From Ifrita kowaldi (Eukaryota; Chordata; Aves; Passeriformes; Cinclosomatidae): DNA of 64,000 bases. Both the position numbers and the translations under genes were made by a program. This document shows positions 28,701-39,185 of the stretch, one piece after another. The notes under the pieces are model-generated. The model had not been told where the DNA came from, made no database searches, and saw nothing but the letters and a program-made list of their open reading frames with translations. The DNA is taken from the NCBI GenBank assembly GCA_013398055.1, contig VZRS01000311.1, positions 324,015-388,014 of the forward strand, read 5' to 3'. Numbering within the stretch: position 1 is the stretch's first letter; the number at the start of each line of letters is the position of its first letter.

Positions 28701-31700
28701 CCTTCCAATCCAAGCAGCACCCCAAAATCTCTGTCAGCCAACTACTGCTCTCATGATTTTCACAGGACTTCACCCCAAAACTTAGAAACATGGCAGGATC
28801 CATCATCTAATATCCTTTGTCAAGAGGTGTAACATTACATTGAACTGAAAGCAGCTTTTGCAAGTCAAAATAACTTGAAAACAAGGAAGTAGAGCATTTG
28901 CACACATATACATGGAACAAATCACAGCCCCAATGATGCCAGGAACACTGGCTAATGTCACTGTAAGACCAAGCTGTAATTTTTGGGGGAGTCTTGGTGA
29001 CTGGTCAAGGATCCTGGCAACTGGAAAAAGGCAAACATCAGACCTTCCATCTGAAGGGCAAGAGGGACAGCTGACCAATACAGAAGACTGCTAAGTCTTA
29101 CTTCAGTCCCTGGAAAGATTATGGACCAAATTCTTCTGGGACCCATCTACAGATGCTTGAAGAAGAAAAAGGTGATGGGAAATGGCCAGCATGTGGCTAC
29201 TGAGGACAAACCACACCTGGACATAACATCTCATCTTTGAGATGAGTGGCCCTGTGAACGAGGGCACAGCAGCTTGTTTTGACACTACAAAGGCTTTTAA
29301 CAAGGTCTCCCACAGCATACTTGGAACCAAACTGGTGGAATATAGTTTGAAAAGGTTAACTGTAAACTGGGTGGAAAAACTGCCTGACCATCAGACTCAG
29401 AGGGCTGTGATCAGCAGTCCCAAATCCATCTGGTTGGAACTAATGACGTTCCCCAGGGGCTGACACCACAGCCAGTATTTAATATCTTCACTGGTAGCCT
29501 GGGCAATGGGATGGATGTACTGCAAGTGCGGGTACCAAACTGGAGAGGGCTGTCCAGTGAGTTTTTGGGATCTCCACCCTCAGAGGTAATCCAAACACAA
29601 CCAGACATGGCTCTGAGTGACCTGAGTTAGCCATGCTTTTCATAGAGTTGGACCAAATATCCTCCAGAAGTCCCTTCAAAACAGTATTATTCTATAATTA
29701 CATTTGAGGTAAATAAAAACAAATGGAAACAGTTAAAAGCTTTTTTAAAAAACAAGATACAGGAGATATTTCCTTTCAAGTGAAAATAGGCCAGAAATTA
29801 ACATTACAAATAAAGATGTCAAATTTTTGAACCAGTTTTAAAAAGGCAAAGAGAACGAGCTGTTCTTCTGGCCTTTAAAGAAAAATCTGATTAAATGCTT
29901 TTTTCACGTATTTTGCATGCTGATCAAATTAAATCTTTTGAGGCAACAGCAGATAATTTACTTGCAAACTGTTAACTAACAGGTTACCTCTCAGACCAGA
30001 GACATCTGTCTCAATTTGTGACAGGAACTAATCTGGACTACACTGCCTTTCAGGAACTAATCCCAAGGTATTTTCCTGACAGACGTCTGTTTTCAAAGGA
30101 TGTGAAAGTTTTTGATAATGCCCCAAACAAAGCAAGCACATCACCTTTCACTTTTCAAATGCTGCCTCATTTTCCTCACCAGCTCCTGACAAGCAGCTCA
30201 ATGAAGAAATACTATCACCCCCAGATTTAGCTTCATTTTCCATAGCTGCTACTTTCCTATGGCATGAAATTGATTCATTTTTCAACATTAAAGACTACAA
30301 CAGAAATATTTGTAAAAAACTNCACACATATACATGGAACAAATCACAGCCCCAATGATGCCAGGAACACTGGCTAATGTCACTGTAAGACCAAGCTGTA
30401 ATTTTTGGGGGAGTCTTGGTGACTGGTCAAGGATCCTGGCAACTGGAAAAAGGCAAACATCAGACCTTCCATCTGAAGGGCAAGAGGGACAGCTGACCAA
30501 TACAGAAGACTGCTAAGTCTTACTTCAGTCCCTGGAAAGATTATGGACCAAATTCTTCTGGGACCCATCTACAGATGCTTGAAGAAGAAAAAGGTGATGG
30601 GAAATGGCCAGCATGTGGCTACTGAGGACAAACCACACCTGGACATAACATCTCATCTTTGAGATGAGTGGCCCTGTGAACGAGGGCACAGCAGCTTGTT
30701 TTGACACTACAAAGGCTTTTAACAAGGTCTCCCACAGCATACTTGGAACCAAACTGGTGGAATATAGTTTGAAAAGGTTAACTGTAAACTGGGTGGAAAA
30801 ACTGCCTGACCATCAGACTCAGAGGGCTGTGATCAGCAGTCCCAAATCCATCTGGTTGGAACTAATGACGTTCCCCAGGGGCTGACACCACAGCCAGTAT
30901 TTAATATCTTCACTGGTAGCCTGGGCAATGGGATGGATGTACTGCAAGTGCGGGTACCAAACTGGAGAGGGCTGTCCAGTGAGTTTTTGGGATCTCCACC
31001 CTCAGAGGTAATCCAAACACAACCAGACATGGCTCTGAGTGACCTGAGTTAGCCATGCTTTTCATAGAGTTGGACCAAATATCCTCCAGAAGTCCCTTCA
31101 AAACAGTATTATTCTATAATTACATTTGAGGTAAATAAAAACAAATGGAAACAGTTAAAAGCTTTTTTAAAAAACAAGATACAGGAGATATTTCCTTTCA
31201 AGTGAAAATAGGCCAGAAATTAACATTACAAATAAAGATGTCAAATTTTTGAACCAGTTTTAAAAAGGCAAAGAGAACGAGCTGTTCTTCTGGCCTTTAA
31301 AGAAAAATCTGATTAAATGCTTTTTTCACGTATTTTGCATGCTGATCAAATTAAATCTTTTGAGGCAACAGCAGATAATTTACTTGCAAACTGTTAACTA
31401 ACAGGTTACCTCTCAGACCAGAGACATCTGTCTCAATTTGTGACAGGAACTAATCTGGACTACACTGCCTTTCAGGAACTAATCCCAAGGTATTTTCCTG
31501 ACAGACGTCTGTTTTCAAAGGATGTGAAAGTTTTTGATAATGCCCCAAACAAAGCAAGCACATCACCTTTCACTTTTCAAATGCTGCCTCATTTTCCTCA
31601 CCAGCTCCTGACAAGCAGCTCAATGAAGAAATACTATCACCCCCAGATTTAGCTTCATTTTCCATAGCTGCTACTTTCCTATGGCATGAAATTGATTCAT

Positions 31701-33490
31701 TTTTCAACATTAAAGACTACAACAGAAATATTTGTAAAAAACTCTGCTGTAAGTACTGCTGTGGTAAAAATCACTGTAATACCTGAATCTCAATAAATAA
31801 AGCCTTCTCAGAAACATGCTCCAAAATCATCCACATGTCACTTCAGCCTTGACCTATCTCATTCTGTCTACAAAAATGGTTAAAAAAATAAGTACCCATA
31901 AAGCTCAGGTGCTTTGACCAGCACCTATGGTAGATAACCCCATTATTTTTATGATTAGCACAAACCAACCATAGGCACCCCATTTTGTTATTGTTACTGC
32001 TACAGGAACATCCTCTTTGTTTCTATTACAGCGACAGCTACAACTCAGCCAGGGACATGTCCCATACCCCAGATCTTGCACAGATGGAGGAGAAAAAAGT
32101 AAATGCGATTCCCTCAGGACAGTAATTAAAAGGATAAGCATATTCACTTGATCTAATTTAGGCATCTGAGTTAGGAGGCTAATCTGACGAAAAATTCTGT
32201 TCAACAGAGAGCACGGAGCAGCCTAAATCCATGTCTGCAGGCATCAGGCAGTTCACACCATACGGAGCCCAGAGCCTGAACTAGGGTTTCTCTAAATATG
32301 CAGAGGTACGGTGGTGTGAATGCCCCTCCCAACTGAGTCAGAATAAAAAAATACACACAAACGAAACAGGGGAGGTAGAGTGGAAACAAGGTAACAAAAA
32401 TGAACCAGCTTTGGTAGCAGTATGAAGCCCAGGTAGCTATTTTTCCAATTAGTTCCTAGTGCTCATTACTTCTAAATGTCACCGTCGCAGCAGCGGATAC
32501 AGAAGTTTGTTACAAAAAAATACAATAAAAAGATGACTTACTTAAAGTTCTTGAAAGCCAGCTGCAATTTATGTGTCACCGGTGTTACCCACACCACGTT
32601 CTATCTCACACGCCCCCCGACTTTTCCTGTGCACATTCCGGCGTGGGAGCTGCGGCCACCACAGGCCAGCACCAACAGCAAACGAGTTTAAAGAACATCA
32701 TTTTCCCAAAAGAGCGACGCACACGATAGGGCAGCCTGGACATAAGGGGCAAAGAAGCTTGAGGCTTCTCATTCCCGTGTTTTAGATTGGGAATTTCCGA
32801 CTGATGTTTGAGAACCCGCTGCAAGAATAACTTCAAAGAACGCAGGCACTATCTTAAAGCACGATCTACTTTGGAGTTCTGCAATGTGACAGATGTCAAA
32901 GCCCCAGCTGCCGTGAAAACCATTGACTGTATTCAAAATGGTACCTTAATGTTTAGGGAACCGAATCACGTATCGCAGCCTCATTTTATTTTCTGAATTA
33001 CGGCATGCCGCGGTGAGAAGTCGAGACCGAGAAAATCCAGTCTATTTACAGACAGAACAGTTTGCAAACTTCAACTGCAGAAACCATCTCGGTTTCTTCA
33101 AACGCCGGGTTTTCACAGTTAACTAGCCGGAACAAAATCACCATCGCCGCAAGGAACTGGGCTCTACAAACGCGTCCGAGTCACCTCACCTCGGCAGGGC
33201 GCTCCCCTGGGCGCTCCGGGAGCTGTTCGGGCGCAGGCACCGGGATCTCTCCGCTCGCAGCGCTCTCAGGGAGCGCGGGCGAGCCGCGGCAGCGCCGGCA
33301 GCGGGAGCCACCGCCGCTACCGCCCAAAGCCCCAGACACCACCCCCACCCAAAAANCCGCCGCGGCCGGGACGGGGCTCCCGGAGCTCGCTGGAGGGGTC
33401 GCCGTGCCCTGCGGTGCAGCCCCCGGGTCTGGGCCAGGCTCGCCAAACAGTGCCGCGGTCCGGGCATGTCGGCACCGAGCCCTTTGCTGC
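364..33490 (-). CDS. ITSN2: Intersectin 2, 5' end of gene (exons 1-3 of many; partial)
   Basis: Intersectin 2 is a cytoplasmic scaffold of clathrin-mediated endocytosis with two EH domains, a coiled coil and five SH3 domains; long forms add a Rho-GEF module. Only the first 42 residues are here. Exon 2 (19351-19288) encodes MMAQFPAAVN plus the first base of a Gly codon. Exon 3 (456-364) continues GGPNIWAITSEERAKHDKQF and ends in ...GGYITG, the start of the first EH domain. The double Met and AQFP..xNGGPN.WAITSEER are specific to ITSN2; ITSN1 has a different residue string after AQFP. Phases agree (1/1), acceptors are TTGCAG and TTTCCCAG, donors GTGAGT and GTTGGT. Exon 1 is taken as the GC-rich block ending at 33190. 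Introns are about 13.8 and 18.8 kb. Exon 4 and the remainder lie beyond the left edge. Confidence 0.93.
3050..3365 (-). mobile_element. CR1 LINE fragment
   Basis: Minus-strand 3' part of a chicken-repeat-1 LINE. Recognisable phrases on the plus strand are gcagccacagcttctctggg, caacctgtgccagggcctca and ccatccaacctggccttgaa, all typical of CR1 3' regions. It is 5'-truncated and diverged. Confidence 0.85.
6515..6590 (-). repeat. MIR-like SINE scrap
   Basis: The plus strand reads tatccctatgtttaaagacg then gggaaatttcagcacagac, which resembles the reverse of the conserved MIR core (a phrase like ccccattttacagatgagga). Short and diverged, so tentative. Confidence 0.35.
7470..8116 (-). mobile_element. 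Solo LTR of an endogenous retrovirus
   Basis: The 647-bp block begins tgtctt and ends aagaca on the plus strand, giving the TG...CA ends and short inverted termini of a retroviral LTR. Read on the minus strand it starts TGTCTTGGTTTAAGGC. Flanking 5-mers are cacac (7465-7469) and cacat (8117-8121), a near-perfect target-site duplication. No retroviral genes adjoin it, so it is a solo LTR left by recombination. The sequence resembles an LTR family that I recall as common in songbird genomes. It carries no intact protein. Confidence 0.75.
9298..9825 (-). mobile_element. CR1 LINE fragment
   Basis: A 5'-truncated CR1 on the minus strand. The 3' end is at 9298 (cacagaaccacagaatcatt on the plus strand, the complement of the ATTCTRTG tail), followed by ggttggaaaagacctaaaga and, further on, ttgaggagcccagaactgga. 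It is one of the best preserved CR1 copies in the window. Confidence 0.92.
13801..14045 (-). mobile_element. Possible diverged CR1 scrap
   Basis: Only the opening phrase cataggattggaagggactt resembles the CR1 3' region. The rest is too diverged for me to align, so the right boundary is uncertain. Confidence 0.35.
19288..19351 (-). CDS. ITSN2: ITSN2 exon 2 with start codons
   Basis: The acceptor is TGTTGCAG ending at 19352. The exon opens with a four-codon upstream ORF (19351-19337). The two tandem start codons are at 19318-19316 (context GGGACC ATG) and 19315-19313. Coding residues are MMAQFPAAVN, with one base of the next codon before donor GTGAGT at 19287. Human ITSN2 also begins with Met-Met, so the first ATG is preferred. 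Confidence 0.92.
19337..19351 (-). promoter_or_regulatory. Minimal upstream ORF in ITSN2 leader
   Basis: The first five codons of exon 2 read ATG GCT GAG GGC TAG, so the leader carries a Met-Ala-Glu-Gly-stop uORF ending 18 nt before the ITSN2 start codon. The ATG sits exactly at the splice junction, so its -3 context is supplied by exon 1. Short uORFs so near the main start usually reduce initiation; that effect is inferred here. Confidence 0.6.
19521..19763. repeat. Poly(T) and poly(A) tracts facing each other
   Basis: A T tract (19521-19570, one interrupting A at 19530) is followed, after 165 bp of GC-rich sequence, by 28 consecutive As (19736-19763). On one strand the two tracts are complementary and could pair as a long stem. 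They lie 170-410 bp upstream of ITSN2 exon 2 with respect to its transcription. Tract lengths in a draft assembly are unreliable. Confidence 0.8.
20645..21001. mobile_element. LTR-like element with 11-bp inverted ends
   Basis: The 357-bp block starts tgtcatggttt and ends aaaccatgaca, a perfect 11-bp inverted terminal repeat with TG...CA ends. Many avian retroviral LTRs have this TGTCATGG...CCATGACA form. There is no clear target duplication (tatat on the left, cagaa on the right), so it could be an old or rearranged copy. No coding capacity is seen. Confidence 0.55.
21190..21712 (-). mobile_element. CR1 LINE fragment
   Basis: 5'-truncated CR1 on the minus strand. Phrases on the plus strand are agctggaagggacactagag, ccttatatccaatctcaacg and ggcccaaaactggacacagt. 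It is diverged, with several indels. Confidence 0.9.
28620..28715 (-). repeat. MIR-like SINE scrap
   Basis: The plus strand gatgaaaaagcctaagaagg then gttactgactttcccacatc resembles the MIR segment with its conserved 'acttgcccaaggtcac' region. Tentative because of its age. Confidence 0.35.
28930..29697 (+). mobile_element. CR1 LINE with degraded reverse-transcriptase region
   Basis: A plus-strand CR1 extending upstream of the usual 3' stub into ORF2. The frame at 29242-29463 shows a DTTKAFNKVSHSIL-like motif, a decayed form of the CR1 reverse-transcriptase core (DxxKAFDxVSHxxL). The 3' part includes ggctgtccagtgagtttttg and ends near gtattattctat. Stops and frameshifts show it is dead. The same copy appears again 1,422 bp to the right through assembly duplication. 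Confidence 0.88.
30322..30322. other. Assembly join (single N)
   Basis: One N separates identical 1,421-bp blocks. The true distance is probably negative (overlap). Confidence 0.9.
30352..31119 (+). mobile_element. Second assembled copy of the same CR1
   Basis: This matches the CR1 at 28930-29697 residue for residue in its open frames. It is probably an assembly artefact rather than a second insertion, so it should not be counted separately. Confidence 0.85.
33190..33490 (-). other. ITSN2: Probable ITSN2 noncoding first exon
   Basis: On the minus strand this GC-rich block ends in CTGCCGAG followed by a good donor GTGAGG (33189-33184). It is the only CpG-dense segment upstream of ITSN2 exon 2 and lies on the right strand and side. 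The 5' limit is unknown; the exon contains an assembly gap at 33356. Assignment as ITSN2 5' UTR is inference from position and donor, not from homology. Confidence 0.5.
33356..33356. other. Assembly join (single N) in CpG island
   Basis: The N falls between aaaaa and ccgccgcggccg in the most GC-rich part of the ITSN2 promoter region. Some GC-rich sequence may be missing here. Confidence 0.8.
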
Positions 33491-34429
33491 ATGGTAACAG
33501 CTACTGCTTAAAGACCTGACAGAGGATCTACCTCGTCCTTGCTCGCATCTGTCCCACTCAATTCCAACTGCTGTCTCCTCATCTGCTCCATAAGTTACCT
33601 TTTCTTTAGCTTTCCGGCTGTATCCCAGTCCTCTACTAGAAGCTGAAAAGCCCCTGTTCTGCACAGGCAAAGCTCCCAGATAAGGACAATTCTTCCATCT
33701 GGGAGCAGGTAACAGCACCCTTGGTGCTTTTCCATGGGAAGCGTGCCCCGCTGGGACCCCCACACCAGCGCGGAGGGGGCTGGCAGCAGGAGCTAAATTT
33801 GGCTCACGCCAGGCACTGCCTGGTGTACTGAAATACTCAGGGTTTCGGGGGTTATCTCTCAAAAAATTAAAGAATCCGGTAGGAAGGAAACATATGGAAA
33901 ATGCCATCATTTTTACACACCAAACGTTTTCCTTCTCCAGTGAGTGGATCTCGCCGTGCATAGATGATTACAGTGCCTTTCTGCTATGCTTTTGCTGGGT
34001 AGATAATTACCTATCACCTTCGTACAGAGCAGATTTTTCCACTGACTCATTCTTCTGGGTTCCTAATGAGCCTTTCCAGTTTGTTACACCTTTTATCATT
34101 CATGGTGATTCCAGAACAGTCACGTTCCTGTGCCATGCAATGGCCATGGCCACATCCTAGCGCATACCACTGGCAGTATTTGTGCTTACACACCCGATGT
34201 TTGCATTTGCTGTTGCAGCTGCTGCATTGCACTGGCAGCATTCATGCATTTACCCCTCGTGACCTCCTCAGCCCTCATCTGATTCACTGCTTTTGGAGAT
34301 ACAGCATTCTCCTCCCTCACACCCAGCCCAAAACCATGCTTTGTGTTTTTTTTGTCCTATGCACAGGCAGCAACTTCGGCTTTGATGCACAGGTATTTGC
34401 TGTGTAGGTGGATTAAAACACGTGTTATT

Positions 34430-34560
34430 CAAGTGGCCCAGGTGGCCTTGGGCTGTTTTGAAGTCATCTGCAGATTTCATGAGCAGTGCTTCATTTAATT
34501 CCAAATAATTGACTGGGATAACGAAGCAGCCCTGGGTCAAGAACAGGCTTTTCTGAAGCC
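34430..34560. repeat. Possible ancient L3/CR1-like scrap
   Basis: The phrase gaagtcatctgcagatttca followed by tgagcagtgcttcatttaat resembles an old amniote LINE segment of the type 'gtcatctgcaaatttgataa'. It is very diverged. Confidence 0.3.
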
Positions 34561-35278
34561 AAATTAAAAAGTCTCTCATCTGATATTTTTCACTTGAATT
34601 ACTTTCTAACACCCCTTAAAATGCAGCCTTTAATCTATTTAGTACACATTATAGTGACATAGCAGTTCTAAATGTGACTTTGTTGTGTTGGCAACACCTC
34701 CAGCCTGCTCTGGACTGAAGACAAGTGCTTGCATCAGGCATAATGGTTTACAGGTTCATAAAGGCCACTGTAGAGAGAATTAAGATAACAGTAAACCAGA
34801 TAAACATGTTTCTTCTCATAAGACAAAGCAGATTAGGTTACTGATCACAATAGTTAAGTATTGGGAAGGGCAGTGTAAAAATCTGTGAAGGAAAGTCTCT
34901 AAGAACAGGTTAGACAGATGTCTGAGGAGTTTGGTAAATACAGTCAGTTAATCATGCGTTGAACATTGAACTAGGTGACTTCTAGAGGTACCTCACAGTT
35001 TCTTTCTTCTGTTATTAATGTTACTGCCAGGTCCCACAAGCAAATGGACTTGGGCCATGTCTGTGCTTAACCACTGGCTTTGAGGCAACAAAGTACATCA
35101 AGCAGGAAATGTATAAAGGACGTTGGGATATTTGATTCTGTAAATATGACAGATGGGGAATGACCCATCTGCTTTATTAAAGTTATGCAAGATCCCTATA
35201 GGAAAGCAGCAATGTACCTCATTTGAGGTAACTACATGTTGCCTAACACCTCTATTGAGACAAAACTGAAGCCAGGAA

Positions 35279-35786
35279 AATCACAGAATGGTAGCATAGT
35301 TGGGGTCGGAAGAGAGATTTTAAGGATCATCTAGTCTAAACCCCCTGCAATAAGCAGGGACATCTTCAACTAGATCATGTTGCTCAGAGACCTGTCCAAC
35401 CTGGCCTTGAATGTTTGCAGGGCTGAAGCATCAAGAACCTCTCTGACAGTGTTTTACACCCTTCATCGTAAAAAAAATTCTTCCTTATATCTAATCTAGA
35501 TCGACCCTCTTTCTGTTTAAAACTATTACCCCTTCTCCTGTTGAAATAGGCCCAGTGAAAATACCTCTTCCCATCTCTCTCATAGGCCCCTTTCAGCTCA
35601 GAAAGGCCACGATAAGGACTCCCTGGAGCCTTCTCTTCTCTAGGCTGGAGAAACCCAACTCGCTCAGCCTTGCCTCATAGCAGAGGTGCTCCAGCCCTCT
35701 GAGCATCTTCACGGTCTGAACAGGACCACACCTTTCTTGTGCTGAGGAGCCCCCAGCTGGACACCCAGTAGGGTCTCAGAATCACC
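35279..35786 (-). mobile_element. CR1 LINE fragment
   Basis: A well preserved, 5'-truncated CR1 on the minus strand. Plus-strand phrases are tcacagaatggtagcatagt, ctgtccaacctggccttgaa and ctcagccttgcctcatagca. Confidence 0.92.
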
Positions 35787-36764
35787 TCTTTTGACCTGTT
35801 GCCTGGGAAGGGTGGAGTTGTAGGGAATTAAAAATTCAGCTGACTCCCTAGCGAGATAACCTGGTATAAAAATTAGCACATCAAAGCTTTATGTATTCTG
35901 ATTCTGCACAAGTTCAGTGTTGTTTCATCTATGTTATCACAATGAACTGGAGATGATCAGAGATATTAGAATAATAAATATCTGTAAGATTAATTATCAG
36001 GAAGAGGAGAAGGACTCACAACCTGTTATGCAGACACATTTGAATGCAGCAGCCCCTCAAGTTACTCTTCCTTGGAAACGGGGTATGTAGACACCCAAAG
36101 TTTAGTGTCAGGTATTAAAAAACGCATCCTTGAAGTAAAGCTGAACTCTTACTCAACCTAAGCGTCTTACAGAGATGTTTTATTAGTAATGTCTGAGGCA
36201 TAAACTAGTATTATATCTTTAAAATGGAGAATGAAATTTGTTTCCACTCAGAGTTTGACTACTGCTTGAAGTAGGTTCAAAAGAAAAACAGTACTTTCAT
36301 GAAAATGCAGTTTCTACAGGCACTGTTGCAGATACTGCCTTGGGCATCTCGGGGTTTGGAGAGAGTGCTTTTTGCAAGCTTCAACATGTAGTTTTGGGGG
36401 CTGATGTCAAATACCAGGTGAAATAAAAGTCCCTTCTGGTTACAGGACCCTTGTAGCAATGAGTAGACCGTGGCAAAGAAACTTAAAACTGCAGGAATGA
36501 ATTAGTTTGTCTCAAAAAACCATTAAAGTAAGAGAAATTGCCTAAAAACAACTGATAATATAAAAGGGAGCTGAAAGGAGAAGAAACCAATGGTATGATA
36601 AGATATAGGCTTGTTCCAGGCATAGGGGCAGGGTTGCAGCACAATAGCTACTCAGAGGAGACCAATTAAGCTGAAAGTGTGGGCGGAGCAGAAAAGAAGT
36701 AGGATTTACTATAAGCAATGTTTCATCCTCTAGGATTGTTATGGCATCATTTATTTTCCTGCAC

Positions 36765-36856
36765 TTCTAGTGGGAGGTGTCCCTGCCCACGGCAGGGAGG
36801 TTGGAACTAGATGATGTTTAAGGTCAAACTCAACCCATTCTATGATTCTATGATCT
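36765..36856 (+). mobile_element. CR1 3' stub
   Basis: Short plus-strand piece: agtgggaggtgtccctgccc, then an aactagatgatgtttaaggt-type segment, ending attctatgattctatgat. The last part is the tandem ATTCTATG tail diagnostic of CR1. Confidence 0.9.
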
Positions 36857-39017
36857 CCTCGTCATGTCTGAGCCCAATATACAACAGGAAAGCCTAACAA
36901 GATATAATGAAGATGGAGAAACTATTACTATTAAAAGCAACTCAATTTTCACATTAAGGCTTTACTCTTTGATCATTATCTGTACTCTGTCCTCAGTTTC
37001 CTGTTACAAGCAGTTTTGCTATTTTTAGAGTAGTAACAAAAGATCTCCATTGTCAGCAAAAAAGATCATGAATAAAGTTGTTTAGCCTGAACTGAGTGGC
37101 AGTAGGTAACATGACTTCTTCTCTGCTCTTAGTCTACTCCATAATATTGCTTATTTTCTCTGCTCTGCTGCAGAAAACACATCAGAAGTGAATGCTTTAT
37201 ACTCCCTGTCCAAGCCCTCTGACCAGGCAGTGCCTAATCTTGTTGACAGACAACTTCCTGCAAATGCATGTTTAAAACACATAAAGTTAAGCCAGCACCA
37301 AATGAACAGCAGAAATCAGTTACTGCAAGAATAAGCCATGCTTTGCGCACAGTTACTGGTCAGGGATCAAGGGACATAAAGTGACAACTATTTCTGAGTG
37401 GTCAAAAAGCAGTAATTGCTCAATTGTAACCTGCACTTGTTCCTCCTGTACTGACCTGTTTAATTTTGCTTCCTAATGAGTGGCATTTCCTCATCTGGAG
37501 AGTCCAGCTTGTTGTCCCAGCTATAAAGAACTACTTAGGAACAGCCACACCTGATGCATGACAGCTCTGACCCCTTCATTAGATTCAACTCTATTATTCA
37601 TGCTAAATTTTCTTTTGCACCTCCTCTTTTTTCCCTCCAGTGAACACAGAAGCAATGAGCCCTCACTCAGTGCTGCTGCAGGTTTCATATTTACAGCAGT
37701 GTTCAACCTCTTTCTTCCTTTTGAGAAAAAGCTAGATACTGTCTTTTAACCCACATCTTTATTTAAAAATGGAGGCATAAAACACAACAGGATAAACAAA
37801 ATGACAAGTAAATATTTGCTTTCCACACCTAACAGAGCAGGAGTGGTGCATTTCTGATATTAATTCTGAGTAGCAACTTATCAAAAAGGAGTAGAAGGCA
37901 CAAAACATGCACTGGATCAAAAATAAAACTTCTAGAGATGTTGGTTTGGTTTCTGAACCAGAAGCCCACACAGGTTTTAAAATAACAAATGGCTACTTTA
38001 TTAATTTAGCAGGATTTTCTATTACTTCATAGCTATATAAAATAAAATATTCATGTCCCAACTTTGTTCCCTGCCAAGCACTAATATTATTTACTAGTGG
38101 ATGGGGAGCTGGACTGTATTTGTTCAGTGTGGCAAAGGCTTCTTGCCTACCACACTGAAATTATTTTGAGATTTACAGAACATCTATGTAACCATAGAGA
38201 AAGGAGCTTTCCAGACAGGCCAGACCATGTTGTGAAGGGAGGTAGTGCTGACTCATGCAGATTGAATTATGGCAAATAAAATTTTGCCAACTGCTGAGCA
38301 GACACAAGGGTTTTACTTGCTATCCCTAGCTGCAGTGCAGGCAGACAGAAACGCTCAAGCACACAGGAATTTCACAAGTGTCAAGTGCTGACAACAGCAG
38401 AGTAATGGGGTTAGCAATGATAGTTATTGCAATTTGCAATCCCTATGCCATAATCAGTAAATAATATTTAGTCAGAGTTGCAGGTTCATTTCAGATGCAG
38501 TTGTTTCTCCACACTCAAGTTTTGATGCAAGCCAAGAAGCCAGTCTAATCCCAATAGGCTGGGATCCCTACCACATTTCCTACAAATGTGGGTTTTTTTC
38601 CCTGCAAATCTTCCAGTTTTAGGTGCTAAAAACCTGTTATTTGGTACATACTGTTGGCTTCTGTGGACCAGTGCTACTTTTGAGTAGCGTACCTGTCGCA
38701 AACCAAATTTTGTGAGGTTCTCTGGAATTACACATTGCTTTTAAGGGATGAATGACATAAACACTGTGAAAATTTGGAATAAATCTTTTCAGGTTACAGA
38801 ATGTTTTGTGAGTTGCTGTGAAAAGGAAATTTTTTTCAGATTCACAGATTTCTGGAAAGATGCAGGCATGCTATAGAGCAAGTATGTTACCATGATAAAG
38901 ATAGGCAAAACAGTGTGACAGTAAAGTAAATGTATGATTACTAACATAATTAATAAAAACAGGGATTCCTTGAAAGGGCAAACAGATCACTCTGGTTTTA
39001 AGCCGGTTTATGGAAGT

Positions 39018-39185
39018 CTACAGAGAAGCTCTGTGTTGATGGAACACAGAAGTTTCCCCTGACTGTGGCTCTTGCTTGCCTGGTGTAACGCTGACTGTTT
39101 GAGGTGCTGCTGCTGCCCCCATCTGCCTGACATACTGCTGGACTTTTCCATGAAAAACGGAAGCACAGGCAAATTCTTCCACCAG
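39018..39185 (-). CDS. Unnamed gene, exon-like block C with stop codon
   Basis: The acceptor TTACTTGCAG ends at 39186. The 55-codon frame reads LVEEFACASVFHGKVQQYVR, then an Ala- and Gln-rich tail (QMGAAAAPQTVSVTPGKQEP) and ends HQHRASL before TAG (39020-39018). A C-terminal, probably disordered tail is inferred. Confidence 0.5.
   Translation of the reverse strand: MVEEFACASVFHGKVQQYVRQMGAAAAPQTVSVTPGKQEPQSGETSVFHQHRASL

Larger units (their letters stand above)
28901..31743 (+). repeat. 1,421-bp block present twice (28901-30321 and 30323-31743)
   Basis: Both copies start cacacatatacatggaacaa and end ttgtaaaaaact, with only one N (30322) between them. Every open frame in the first copy recurs with identical residues 1,422 bp later. 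The second copy continues into unique sequence, and the first is preceded by unique sequence. That is the pattern of two overlapping contigs joined without merging, not of a biological tandem repeat. Confidence 0.9.
19352..33189 (-). other. ITSN2: ITSN2 intron 1
   Basis: About 13.8 kb as assembled, but roughly 1.4 kb of this is probably a false duplication (28901-30321 against 30323-31743). Contents are a poly(T)/poly(A) pair at 19521-19763, an LTR-like element at 20645-21001, CR1 copies at 21190-21712 and about 28.93-29.70 kb, and a MIR-like scrap near 28.65 kb. No other coding exon is recognised. Confidence 0.6.
33180..33500 (-). promoter_or_regulatory. ITSN2: CpG island, probable ITSN2 promoter
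   Basis: About 320 bp of strongly GC-rich, CpG-dense sequence in an otherwise AT-rich region, interrupted by an N at 33356 where GC content probably caused sequencing dropout. It overlaps the inferred first exon of ITSN2. No TATA-like motif is evident. A minus-strand open frame runs through it from 33961 to the gap, but this is expected in GC-rich DNA poor in stop codons. Confidence 0.6.
33501..39017. other. Interval without recognised genes
   Basis: It holds a CR1 copy at 35279-35786, a CR1 3' stub at 36765-36856 and a weak L3/CR1-like phrase near 34430-34560. A minus-strand frame at 34268-34612 and another at 38486-38701 have no supporting splice pattern or family likeness. The lower part may contain the 3' UTR of the unnamed minus-strand gene; a tttatt at about 37998 would be an AATAAA on that strand. 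Confidence 0.6.

Noticed and set aside
29242..29463. 73-codon frame DTTKAFNKVSHSIL...
   Set aside because: It is the decayed reverse-transcriptase core of a CR1 LINE, not a host gene; it recurs at 30664 through assembly duplication.
34268..34612. 114-codon minus-strand open frame
   Set aside because: No family likeness and no splice sites; overlaps an old repeat scrap.
38486..38701. 71-codon minus-strand frame containing CRKCG
   Set aside because: A single CxxC is not a zinc finger, and neither splice logic nor neighbouring exons support it, although it lies downstream of the unnamed gene and would fall in its 3' UTR.
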